Below are positions 44,395 through 51,940 of a DNA stretch of 52,359 nucleotides, one piece after another. The notes below the pieces were generated by a model. That model was given only the letters and a program-made list of their open reading frames with translations, did no database searches and was not told the origin of the DNA. Made by a program: the position numbers and the translations under genes. Positions within the stretch are counted from its first letter, which is position 1; the number at the start of each line of letters is the position of its first letter. Source of the stretch: Comamonadaceae bacterium CG12_big_fil_rev_8_21_14_0_65_59_15 (lineage in GTDB: Bacteria; Pseudomonadota; Gammaproteobacteria; Burkholderiales; Burkholderiaceae_C); assembly GCA_002786915.1 (NCBI GenBank), contig PCUV01000092.1, positions 1 to 52,359 of the forward strand, in the 5' to 3' direction.

Positions 44395-44556
44395 CTGCAA
44401 ACCTTTATGGAGGTTTCGGGCGTGAGGTCTCCCAGCCGCATCAGGAAACTTGCGCCCCGAATTGGGCGCAGTTCCGCTGTCGCGGTAAAACCTGAAATCA
44501 ATCAGCTTCGGTGTTCAGCGTCTCGGACGCATAAGGTGCAAGTGGTTGCGTGTCAT
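44395..44556 (-). promoter_or_regulatory. Structured leader with a 13-aa ORF ahead of the cargo operon
   Basis: On the minus strand a strong AGGAGA precedes ATG 44556, encoding MTRNHLHLMRPRR and a stop (44515-44517). The transcript then can form a hairpin TGCGCCC...GGGCGCA (about 44453-44470) and another AAACCT...AGGTTT (about 44396-44412). A short ORF followed by competing hairpins resembles attenuation leaders. No known riboswitch class is recognised. Confidence 0.45.
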
Positions 44557-44714
44557 TGAAAACTCTCCTAAGAAGTCACTCCCATTTATGGCTTCCCTCC
44601 ATCAGGGTGATGGACCGGAGAGCCGCCTGTTTAGCCAGAATTTATGAGTCGCCCCGGCAATCTGTCGATCAAATCCGGCGACGGTCTGGTGTCAGACCAA
44701 AATCAAAAAACCAA

Positions 44715-44881
44715 TAAAAAAACCCGCTTCATCTGTCTCGAACGGCATGTGAAAAATCACAAGGGGCTCGAAATTGCCAAAGCGGGCTTGGTCGCTTTAG
44801 CAAGAATATTTAACGTGCCCTGCAATTCAACTAGTAACTCGGCACAGGCATTAATGTAATCGATTGGGTTGAAAAAGTCAA
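44715..44881 (-). terminator. Large conserved terminator element, copy 1
   Basis: On the minus strand AAGCCCGCTT pairs with AAGCGGGTT, enclosing an approximately 48-nt domain containing GAGCCCC and GTTCGAGACA, and is followed by seven T. Homologous with 50689-50857 in the stem, in the internal CTCGAAC and in an upstream TACATTAAT stretch. Likely ends transcripts coming from the Rap1a-like gene side. Confidence 0.75.
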
Positions 44882-44886
44882 GCGAT

Positions 44887-44916
44887 GGATGTGGTTGGTG
44901 TCGGGATGTGGTTGGT
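44887..44916. repeat. Two short direct repeats next to terminator copy 1
   Basis: GGATGTGGTTGGT occurs at 44887-44899 and 44904-44916, a 17-bp step. They occupy the same place relative to the terminator as the nine-unit array at 50859-50978. Confidence 0.6.
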
Positions 44917-45193
44917 TGCGGTGATGCAACAGTTTTGCTAGCGGTTGACGACTGGTTTGATTCGGTCAACGTCAATTTGAATTTATTTGTTCAGCATCTC
45001 AACCCACAAGCCGCGCGCTACCTTTACAGCCTGTAAGGCTGCACTGAGTACCCAAGAATGATCCCGATTAGAAAAGCAATTTGAATAGATAAATAACCAA
45101 TCTCACAAACAACGGGACTATGAAAAATACAACTATTAGAATAGTAAGAATTGAAATGTGTGAGTTCTCTCGGCGCGTATTCATAATGCGTAT

Positions 45194-45553
45194 TCATTTC
45201 TTTGTACCAGGGTAGCGCGAACGGAGGGCGTCATACACCACATTCTGACCATCGTCCGACGCAACCTGCGGATTTTTGCTCAGATACTGAATGACAATAT
45301 TTGCCAATTCACCTCTTTTGATACCAAGCGGAGTGCATAAGCCACCCAATGCGGTTGCAGCATCGGCAACACCCATCACATATCCAAGCAATAAAGTGGA
45401 CTGTACCGCGTTTTTCGCCGATTTATCTCCGGTTGCATATGTGGTGTGCGCTGCCGCCATTTCAATCAATTGCTTTCCGATGATCATTTGAGCGCCTGCC
45501 GCGATCCCGGAAAGTGGCATTGCCAACAGCGTGGCAAGTAATATTTTTTGCAT
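45194..45553 (-). CDS. Rap1a/Tai-family immunity-like protein
   Basis: A 119-aa protein with a signal peptide (MQKILLATLLAMPLSGIAAGA) and the Rap1a core: LGYVMGVADAA, LCTPLGIKRGELANIVIQYLSKNP, VVYDALRSRYPG. Rap1a proteins neutralise type VI secretion effectors of the Ssp1/Tae4 class in the periplasm. Here several of the usual cysteines are missing, so disulfides may not form. No effector gene is adjacent; an orphan immunity or unrelated lipid-binding role are both possible. Confidence 0.75.
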   Translation of the reverse strand: MQKILLATLLAMPLSGIAAGAQMIIGKQLIEMAAAHTTYATGDKSAKNAVQSTLLLGYVMGVADAATALGGLCTPLGIKRGELANIVIQYLSKNPQVASDDGQNVVYDALRSRYPGTKK

Positions 45554-45608
45554 GTTCTAAATCCTTGTATAAAGTTATCAGATCGTCATAATGAGTAAGG
45601 TTAGATCG

Positions 45609-46043
45609 TTACGCATAGGACAGAAGGCGATTGATTGCCGCGCTATAAAGTTTGCGGTTTTCTTGCGCAAAGGCGGTGCTTTCTGATGCAGCAAGGGCAA
45701 GCAGACTTCCTTGGCATGTAGCCGCGTTGTGTGCATTTTTGTATTGATCAACACTGCGCTCGAAATTTTTGCGGTGCCAAATATGGATGAATGGCCTGAA
45801 CTTTGTGATGGCGGCGAGATGCTGCAGATGGGCACCCTGCGCGATTTGAGCGAGGGGGCAGTTTGGATTTTCTCTAAGGTTGAGGACAACATTGGCGAAT
45901 GCGAGTTGGAATGCAGCGGCAGCGTCGCGGTGCCGCTTAACGGCAGGTGCGCCCACTGTGTTGAGAAACCAAACGATCAAGCCACCGGTTGCAGCAAGCA
46001 GCCACATATCAAAAGCAGTGAGAGTGATACCGAAGGCATCCAT
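45609..46043 (-). CDS. Single-pass membrane protein of unknown function
   Basis: A 144-aa protein with an N-terminal hydrophobic helix (FDMWLLAATGGLIVWFLNTV) and a soluble helical domain with several His and Cys. No family is recognised. It precedes the Rap1a-like gene on the same strand by 55 bp, so the two may be co-transcribed. Confidence 0.6.
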   Translation of the reverse strand: MDAFGITLTAFDMWLLAATGGLIVWFLNTVGAPAVKRHRDAAAAFQLAFANVVLNLRENPNCPLAQIAQGAHLQHLAAITKFRPFIHIWHRKNFERSVDQYKNAHNAATCQGSLLALAASESTAFAQENRKLYSAAINRLLSYA

Positions 46044-46135
46044 TGGAAACCTCTCTTAACGTAGAGAACGTAGAGCTAACCGGCGCGGACCCGACTTTAT
46101 CGGCGGTGCATCTGTATTGCGCGCCGGATTTGGGG

Positions 46136-46384
46136 TCACTCTTTACCCTTGGCGTGAGCCAACGCGCTCCCACCCGCTGACTTTGTCTGTGCACTTGTGC
46201 GCCCGTCGCGCAAAACTTTTGATGCGGCAGTTGCGGCGGATGGCGATGTTTGCTTTTGCGGAGCGCCAGTCTGCGACAACGCGCTACCGGATGCCGTCTT
46301 TGAACCTGCACCAGTGGATTTACCTTGCAACGTCTTCGATGCTGAAGTGGCGGCTTGGCTTCCGGTGGTCTTGGTGTTTGCCAT
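46136..46384 (-). CDS. Low-complexity Ala/Ser/Lys/Thr-rich small protein
   Basis: An 82-aa protein beginning MANTKTTGSQAATSASKTL after the strong AGGAG at the expected distance; a longer frame upstream is not needed. It contains two imperfect repeats of the type (ATAASKVL..GR/KSTxxxTKSAxGSAL). Similar small basic repeat proteins occur on betaproteobacterial plasmids and ICEs. Likely disordered and possibly DNA-binding; function unknown. Confidence 0.7.
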   Translation of the reverse strand: MANTKTTGSQAATSASKTLQGKSTGAGSKTASGSALSQTGAPQKQTSPSAATAASKVLRDGRTSAQTKSAGGSALAHAKGKE

Positions 46385-46836
46385 GGTGATCTCCTGGTGA
46401 AATATAAACAGTGAAAGGACTACGAGGGATTTGAAGTGCCACGCAGGACGATCCAGCGGATTGCGTGCTGCGACTACAGACTTGTTCATGATTTCGAATT
46501 CGTCAGAGAAGACGGGAAACCGATTGGCATCGCAGCGAAACGGAACAATAGAGCAACTCTGCAGAAACGACGGCATGTGAACCCCATATGTAATGTGGCG
46601 TCTATCATGGCCGAGCCAAGCTAGACGACAAAAGAAACTGGCAACCCGCCCCACAATACCAAAAAGATGAATGCATATTTATTTTGTTTTCCCATAAGGC
46701 TAATCTTGAAGTTTTTACTATTAATCTGAAATTCGTAATTGCAATACCATTTTGTCTTAAAAAATGCAAATATTATAAACTTTCAGTCGCAGATATAAAC
46801 ATAGTATTTTTTAATCAAAGCAAGATTTTGTGTAAA
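46385..46836. other. AT-rich non-coding region
   Basis: I see no supported gene. GC content falls sharply from about 46620 rightwards, marking the edge of the low-GC gene that follows. Confidence 0.55.
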
Positions 46837-48534
46837 TTATTGACTTGGCAATAATTCTTTTTCGGCCATTATGTAATATGCAATTGATGTATTATAATTT
46901 GCTGGATCAACCATGGCCTTATCTAAGAAACGCATTCCTGTTTGAATGTCTTTACTGACGCCCATTCCACGAATATACATTAGTCCAATATTGTGTGAAG
47001 CAGTTGCATCCCCTTTTTTGTCAAGTTCTTCGTATATCTTAAATGCAAAATCATAGCTACCACTCAGTACAAGACTATCCTCCATCTTAGTCTTAATATT
47101 TAAAATAAATCCAACATAAGGCTTTTTGACGTTACCACCTCCAAGCATGTGTATCTTCTTTCCTGTTGTAAAACCGTCTGTTAAAACTATTGATTTGTGT
47201 ACAAAATTCGGTGGGCTACTATTTAATTCAACCTTATCAAGATCAATGAGCTGACCTTTAGCAGCTGATGATAATTTTTCGTTCATTGCTTTTGACTGAT
47301 TTGTATTGTATTCATTGAGATTGGGCGTTGTTGGATCGCCGACTTTCTGATTGGTTGCAGAATCGACAAATTTATCGTTATCCCCCCATTTTACTTTGCT
47401 ATCTTTGCCATTCAAAGTATATGAAACTCCAAGAGTTATAACGACACCTGCAATCAGAATTGCAGCGCCCCACATCAAGTTTAAATTTTTTTTACTAGGT
47501 AAAGTTACTTTTTCTTTTGGATGATCAATAGGGAGAACTTCAACTTTTCGTTCAATAAAATTAGATTTATCAAGATTAGAATCAACGATAGGTGGTTGAT
47601 CATTATTTTCCTTAGCCAGAAATTCTGTATGCAGTTGTTCCAGACGTAAACTTGTATATGCAATAGTTCGCTTGTTTTCATCTGCTTCACCAGACTGTAT
47701 CATTGCCTTGAGCCAAAGACCCTTATCCATATTCCCTGATTCAATTTCACTAGCAATAGTTCTATAAGCATCTAATTCATCAAACCCAGTAGGTACAAAA
47801 TTTTGCAATTGATTCTCTAAAGATCCATTGCTTTTAGCTACAATATCTTTAATATTATTGTGTAACATTTTTAATGTCTTTTTTTGATCAAGCAAACGTT
47901 GAGTCACGCTTCCCACAACAACAAACCAAAGACCCGCAATAAGTAGAAATAGAAAATAAATAATACCTGAGATTTCAAGTATATTTATGACTTGTCGCAT
48001 AGTCATTGATGATGAATCTGAATTTGCCAACATTAGCTTACTCAAACTAAAAATGATCAGGTGAGCAAGCACCCAGAACCACCACCACATTAGTAAAAGA
48101 AAGGATCCCTTTTTCTTTTTCCATCCTTCTGGTGTTTCATAATTTGGATCTCCGATCTTGTATATTTCTTTTAGAATCTGATATGGTTTGAATAAATTAA
48201 TAAAAGGAACAATCCACCCCCATATGGTCCATTTTTCATTTTTGAAACCTGATGCTCCGATTACTTCTCTTGCATATACATAACAAGCTCTCAACCAATG
48301 AACTATTAAAATTCCGACAATAATTATTGAAAGAATACCAAAATTGTAAAAATTATCGAAGATCTCCATCTTAGTGAGCAAATCAGGACTTGCTGAAATT
48401 TTTCCAGACGCGATATCTCTTAGTTTAATAACACTAAAAAAACTTGTCGATAATATTATTATACTTATAACAATATCTGCGCAAAGCGCTATATATAATA
48501 ACTTTCTTGCCTTATTAAGTTTATCGCTGTACAT
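46837..48534 (-). CDS. DUF4328 multi-pass membrane protein with Sel1-like C-terminus, low GC
   Basis: A 565-aa protein. The N-terminal part (about 1-225) has four or five helices with the DUF4328 look: WLRACYVYAREV, KNEKWTIWGWIVPFINLFKPYQILKEIYKIGDP. A cytoplasmic stretch (about 230-350) precedes another helix (about 354-374), then a low-complexity region, and a C-terminal Sel1-like repeat (FKIYEELDKKGDATASHNIGLMYIRGMGVSKDIQTGMRFLDKAM, about 485-530). The gene and its surroundings are about one third GC, far below its neighbours, which suggests separate acquisition from a low-GC donor. Function unknown. Confidence 0.75.
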   Translation of the reverse strand: MYSDKLNKARKLLYIALCADIVISIIILSTSFFSVIKLRDIASGKISASPDLLTKMEIFDNFYNFGILSIIIVGILIVHWLRACYVYAREVIGASGFKNEKWTIWGWIVPFINLFKPYQILKEIYKIGDPNYETPEGWKKKKGSFLLLMWWWFWVLAHLIIFSLSKLMLANSDSSSMTMRQVINILEISGIIYFLFLLIAGLWFVVVGSVTQRLLDQKKTLKMLHNNIKDIVAKSNGSLENQLQNFVPTGFDELDAYRTIASEIESGNMDKGLWLKAMIQSGEADENKRTIAYTSLRLEQLHTEFLAKENNDQPPIVDSNLDKSNFIERKVEVLPIDHPKEKVTLPSKKNLNLMWGAAILIAGVVITLGVSYTLNGKDSKVKWGDNDKFVDSATNQKVGDPTTPNLNEYNTNQSKAMNEKLSSAAKGQLIDLDKVELNSSPPNFVHKSIVLTDGFTTGKKIHMLGGGNVKKPYVGFILNIKTKMEDSLVLSGSYDFAFKIYEELDKKGDATASHNIGLMYIRGMGVSKDIQTGMRFLDKAMVDPANYNTSIAYYIMAEKELLPSQ

Positions 48535-48701
48535 TTTTCACTCCCTTTATAAAATAACTTCTCAATGATAGTTAGACCTGCAAACTAATGAGTCATGTTT
48601 CTTTGACTTCCAAGATATAAAATTTTGTTTTCACTTATTATGAATATAATACTTAATAAAATTAAAGCCATTTAACAAGTTGATATTTGTAATTAATATT
48701 T

Positions 48702-49391
48702 TTAAAACTTATTTTGCCATGGCAATTTTCTGAAGCTTGCATCATCCGAGCTGAACCGGCGGCGATAGCCGGCCGAATAATTGCAATAATCATCGTCACG
48801 AGCAAAGGTGTGCAGCGATACGCTGACCTGTCTGATGCGTGGAATAAAACCACGCACCATCACATCCAAGCATTCGCCCATCCCTGGCAATGGCAGCCAT
48901 TTCACTTTGCTGCCAGGTATGTAGTCAAGGCTTTCACCACTATCGAGCCTGCCCTGCAAACCAAAGCCCAAATCAAGAATCGCAACCCGGCGATTTACCA
49001 GCAGGACTTGACCACTGACGATAGCGCCAATCGGGTGCGCTTCCCTGAATTGGTGGAACGCCTGCTCGACACGTTCGGTGTAGTCGTCGAATATGCCGAT
49101 GCCGGGTAGCACAGCGGATTTACGCATTCCCGTTCGTGCGTAGTCGCCAGACTTGGTACCCGGCGGCATGTACCCGTTGCCAATGGCACGCGGACTTGAC
49201 TTCACGTAGCCAACTATGCCGCTCTCATTCAGCAACTCCTGGCGTGCCTTACGCGGGAACTTCACCTCGCAGGCAACGCCGTCCACCATGACGCGTGCGC
49301 TACTGCTGCGCAGGTTGTCCAGATGAACGCGCACCACGGGGAAATCATCGAGTCGGTGCAGCATGGTTCTTTTGGAAACACGTCGAGTCAT
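48702..49391 (-). CDS. S1 RNA-binding domain protein
   Basis: A 229-aa protein starting MTRRVSKRTMLHRLDD at ATG 49391; earlier in-frame codons lack a signal. The middle (about 120-195; HPIGAIVSGQVLLVNRRVAILDLGFGLQGRLDSGE...CLDVMVRGFIPRIRQVSVSL) has the five-strand S1/OB pattern seen in ribosomal protein S1 and polynucleotide phosphorylase. It probably binds RNA or single-stranded DNA. Normal GC for the element, in contrast to the DUF4328 gene downstream. Confidence 0.75.
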   Translation of the reverse strand: MTRRVSKRTMLHRLDDFPVVRVHLDNLRSSSARVMVDGVACEVKFPRKARQELLNESGIVGYVKSSPRAIGNGYMPPGTKSGDYARTGMRKSAVLPGIGIFDDYTERVEQAFHQFREAHPIGAIVSGQVLLVNRRVAILDLGFGLQGRLDSGESLDYIPGSKVKWLPLPGMGECLDVMVRGFIPRIRQVSVSLHTFARDDDYCNYSAGYRRRFSSDDASFRKLPWQNKF

Positions 49392-49652
49392 GGAAGCTCC
49401 AGAATAGAAAAACGCGCAAGGGCTTAGCAACAAATAACATTCAACTCACAACCGCATCGCAATTGTTTTCACATCCTTCAGCGGGCGAGACCCACAACCA
49501 GCAAATGCTTTTTTTTGGTCCCGTTCCGGTCAGACTGAAATTGCGAGCCTGTTCTTTTCCATTTAGTGCCCTTGCGCGGCCGCGTCACTCAAACTGCCCA
49601 CCCCGCGACAAGGCAGGCAGCCTCTTTGCCGGGTCACCCCGGCGCGGATTCC

Positions 49653-50243
49653 TTAAATGCCAGCCAGCTTGGACACCTCCAGCGACACGGTCAGCGTCAA
49701 CGTGGCTTTGTTCAGGTCGGCAATCTCATCAGACAGTGCGTAAGACTGGGCGCGGATCGCCTCAAACTCAGCCCGCAGACCATCCAGGTCGTCCTTGCTC
49801 AGCATGCGCACGTGCAGCAGCGGGCGCTTGCTTTCATAACTGCTGCCGTCGGCCACGTAGTCGGCGGGAATGTTGGCAAGTTGATCAATGGAAATCATGC
49901 TGGGGCTTTGACCCTCGATCAATTCGGTCACCACCTTCAGGCGACGGTTGAACTTGTCGAGCTCTGCCAGTTTGGGCGACACCCCATTTTTGACATTGGC
50001 GTCGCCCAAAGCTCGCCGTACTTCGGAGACAGCATCTTGCACGCGAAACGCACGTGCCAGGCGAGCGGTCGCATCCTGTGCTGCGGTGCGCAGTGCGTTT
50101 TGCTGTTCGGCCCCAAGATAGGATGAAACCTTGGTGTTGCTCAGGGTCTGCTTTGCTGCATAGACCGACTCGGTGTATTCCCGAGACAGCCGCTCGGCCA
50201 CTTTGTGCAAGCGGGTCAGGGTAAGGGTACAGGTTTTACTCAT
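49653..50243 (-). CDS. 196-aa helical protein of unknown function
   Basis: A largely helical protein beginning MSKTCTLTLTRLHKVAERL after GGGAGGAG. The C-terminal third (LSKDDLDGLRAEFEAIRAQSYALSDEIADLNK) is strongly coiled-coil. No named domain. It follows the 129-aa gene by 13 bp, so the pair is probably an operon. Confidence 0.65.
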   Translation of the reverse strand: MSKTCTLTLTRLHKVAERLSREYTESVYAAKQTLSNTKVSSYLGAEQQNALRTAAQDATARLARAFRVQDAVSEVRRALGDANVKNGVSPKLAELDKFNRRLKVVTELIEGQSPSMISIDQLANIPADYVADGSSYESKRPLLHVRMLSKDDLDGLRAEFEAIRAQSYALSDEIADLNKATLTLTVSLEVSKLAGI

Positions 50244-50256
50244 CGACTCCTCCCAT

Positions 50257-50646
50257 TTAGTTATTTCCAAAATAGAACAACCAGTCTTCCATGTCGGCTT
50301 CAAGCCGATCTTCAGGGTTGGCTTTGAGTACCTGCGCCCACCCAGCGTATTCATGCTTTTTGCCAGCATGGTACGCCAGTTTTTCCATGCACTCGTCGAG
50401 TTTGTCTTTCAGGTCGTTGCGCACCATCACCTTGGCACCGCGTTCATAGTCGCGTGACTTGGGGTGGGAGTAGCCAAGCGCAGTGCCCTCGCTCACTTCA
50501 AGGCCGTCCTTGCGAATTTCCGCTACCAACTCCTCTTTGTGTTTTTTCCAAAATGCGAAGCGCTCCTCATGAAACTTGAGCTTGGCATCAGCTCCCTCGC
50601 CCAGGCGGGCTGCGGTGTAGGTAAATTTCCAGTTGTCTCTGAGCAT
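50257..50646 (-). CDS. 129-aa charged protein of unknown function
   Basis: Rich in Lys, Glu, Trp and Tyr, helical, soluble. It stands directly downstream of the terminator element and tandem array at 50689-50978 on the same strand, and upstream of the 196-aa gene. No family recognised; it does not look like ToxN/CptN/TenpN toxins. Confidence 0.65.
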   Translation of the reverse strand: MLRDNWKFTYTAARLGEGADAKLKFHEERFAFWKKHKEELVAEIRKDGLEVSEGTALGYSHPKSRDYERGAKVMVRNDLKDKLDECMEKLAYHAGKKHEYAGWAQVLKANPEDRLEADMEDWLFYFGNN

Positions 50647-50688
50647 AACGGGCCTTTAAAAGGTTGATGTAACAACAAAATTTGGACG

Positions 50689-50857
50689 AAAAAAAACCCG
50701 CTTTGTATGTCTCGAACGGTCTGTGACTTGGTAGTCTCAGCGGGCTCGAAGTAGCCAAAGCGGGCTTACTTGCTTAGCAGAATTTTTAGGGCGCTCTGCA
50801 AGGTGGTGTGAAATCAGCGCTGGAATTAATGTATCCGATGCGAGGCAGTTTGTCAAA
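50689..50857 (-). terminator. Large conserved terminator element, copy 2
   Basis: Minus strand: AAGCCCGCTTT pairs with AAAGCGGGTTT, enclosing about 50 nt with internal CGAGCCCGCTGAG and GTTCGAGACA, followed by eight T. It shares the stem, the CTCGAAC block and an upstream TACATTAAT stretch with copy 1 at 44715-44881. It likely terminates the conjugation-gene transcript running from the right. Confidence 0.8.
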
Positions 50858-50858
50858 A

Positions 50859-50978
50859 GCGCAGTGCAAAGCGCAGTGCAAAGCGCAGTGCTGAGCGCAG
50901 TGCTGAGCGCAGTGCTGACAAAGCGCAGTGCTGACAAAGCGCAGTGCTGACAAAGCGCAGTGCTGACAAACGCAGTGC
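50859..50978. repeat. Nine-unit GCGCAGTGC tandem array
   Basis: GCGCAGTGC starts at 50859, 50871, 50883, 50895, 50907, 50923, 50939 and 50955; a ninth unit, ACGCAGTGC, starts at 50970. Steps are 12, 12, 12, 12, 16, 16, 16 and 15 bp. The spacer is AAA, then TGA, then TGACAAA, so the array has ordered subtypes. It is intergenic, directly upstream (minus strand) of terminator copy 2. It could be an iteron or protein-binding array. Confidence 0.95.
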
Positions 50979-50994
50979 GACAAACTCAGGGCGG

Positions 50995-51198
50995 CTACGG
51001 AGTCTGCATCTGCTTGAGGATTTTGGAGAGCTCGGCCGCGTTCATCAAGGCGTCCAGGCGCGGTGTTCCACAGCTTAGCCCCTCGTAGCGCTTGGCCGAC
51101 GCCTCGTACCGCGCTATCTCCTGCTCCAGCGCTGTCACCCGTTGCGCTGGCGGCAACTGTTCCATTTTCGTCAGAAACGCCTGCACGAATTCATCCAT
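50995..51198 (-). CDS. 67-aa coiled-coil protein
   Basis: Begins MDEFVQAFLTKMEQLPPAQRV with GGGAGA upstream. A Glu/Ala/Arg-rich helix (ALEQEIARYEASAKRYEG) suggests a coiled coil. It lies one base after the stop of the preceding small frame and belongs to the conjugation-gene transcript. Unrecognised. Confidence 0.6.
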   Translation of the reverse strand: MDEFVQAFLTKMEQLPPAQRVTALEQEIARYEASAKRYEGLSCGTPRLDALMNAAELSKILKQMQTP

Positions 51199-51199
51199 T

Positions 51200-51391
51200 T
51201 TATTCTCCCAAAACCGCAGTATCGGTCACCTTGGGCAGCGCTGCAATCGCCTGTTGCGCCAGCGTCACTTTGACGCCCGTGGTCGGCACCTGCCAAGGCC
51301 GCAACTTTTTAACCTTGACCGGTGAAAGTTCATGCGGCGTGGGGTAGAGCGTGATTGAATGAGACCTCAATCGTATACGCCGCCTAAGCAA
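51200..51391 (-). CDS. Possible 63-aa basic protein downstream of traF
   Basis: An open frame between traF and the 67-aa gene, starting with TTG at 51391 and without a convincing Shine-Dalgarno. The product is basic at the N-terminus (LRRRIRLRSHS) with PHELSPVKVKKLRPWQVP. Its tight packing argues for a gene, the weak start against. Confidence 0.4.
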   Translation of the reverse strand: MLRRRIRLRSHSITLYPTPHELSPVKVKKLRPWQVPTTGVKVTLAQQAIAALPKVTDTAVLGE

Positions 51392-51396
51392 ACCAC

Positions 51397-51921
51397 TCAG
51401 TCTTCGACAAATCCGAACGAAAATTTGCGTGTCCTGTGGTGGGGTTCTCCTATTGGAAATATCACCGGCCCAAAATACCGTGAATCAAAGCTGTTTGAGT
51501 GCTCACCTGCAGTCCAGATTTCCCCTTGCTTGAGCGTAAAAATTCCGCGCAAATGGGGAAGTGCCTGTTCCTTGGTATCTAGGTCAAGCGGCCTTGAATT
51601 CGGCACTGGCTGTCCATTAATTTCAACCCCGTGATCCGTTGCCGTCGCAAGATCACCGGCAACCCCCACCACTCTTTTGACCAAGGGCAGGCTGCCATCA
51701 GGGCACGCACCATGACCAATCGACGGATGGGGAATCGGCGAGCAAAAGCTGACCAGGCTGCCTTTTTCGCCATGACCCAACTTGTAGACGGTGCCAGGCA
51801 TCGAGCCAGTGACATTGAAAACGATGCCAGCAGACTTTGCCACCATGGCCAAACTTGCCACCACTGACAACACCACCAGTGACAGATAAAGCGGTACGAG
51901 ATTGCGTTGTTTTGCCGGCAT
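51397..51921 (-). CDS. traF: Conjugative transfer signal peptidase TraF (S26 family)
   Basis: A 174-aa inner-membrane serine protease. N-terminal helix (VPLYLSLVVLSVVASLAMVA), catalytic Ser in NVTGSMPGTVYKL, catalytic Lys in PLVKRVVGVAGD, and the C-terminal S26 signature GEHSNSFDSRYFGPV. In IncP-like systems TraF matures the conjugative pilin by proteolysis and cyclisation. It follows the coupling protein gene, the traG-traF order of IncP-type transfer regions. Confidence 0.93.
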   Translation of the reverse strand: MPAKQRNLVPLYLSLVVLSVVASLAMVAKSAGIVFNVTGSMPGTVYKLGHGEKGSLVSFCSPIPHPSIGHGACPDGSLPLVKRVVGVAGDLATATDHGVEINGQPVPNSRPLDLDTKEQALPHLRGIFTLKQGEIWTAGEHSNSFDSRYFGPVIFPIGEPHHRTRKFSFGFVED

Positions 51922-51940
51922 GCTTCAACAGTTTGGCCGG

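Larger units (their letters stand above)
44557..45193. other. Non-coding region with repeated element
   Basis: Holds a 6-bp palindrome (CCATCA-ggg-TGATGG, 44599-44613), copy 1 of the terminator element, two GGATGTGGTTGGT direct repeats (44887 and 44904), and a CAGCCT/AGGCTG hairpin (45027-45041). A 72-codon frame starting with TTG at 44975 on the minus strand passes through the element but lacks good support. Nothing else is seen. Confidence 0.55.

Noticed and set aside
44644..44859. 71-codon plus-strand frame through terminator copy 1
   Set aside because: It consists of the hairpin element read in reverse sense; the second copy of the element does not keep the frame.
44757..44975. 72-codon minus-strand frame upstream of terminator copy 1
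   Set aside because: It starts with TTG without a ribosome site, and the homologous copy near 50.8 kb has stops in this frame. It was left out as a gene, although a YIN-A segment is shared between the copies.
50859..50978. CRISPR array
   Set aside because: Units are only 9 bp with 3-7 bp spacers that are themselves repeated; no cas genes nearby.
50257..50978. Type III (RNA-protein) toxin-antitoxin: tandem repeats, terminator, then a protein gene
   Set aside because: The order is similar, but repeat units are far shorter than the 35-48 nt of ToxI, CptI and TenpI, about 90 bp separates array and hairpin, and the 129-aa protein does not resemble ToxN-type endoribonucleases.
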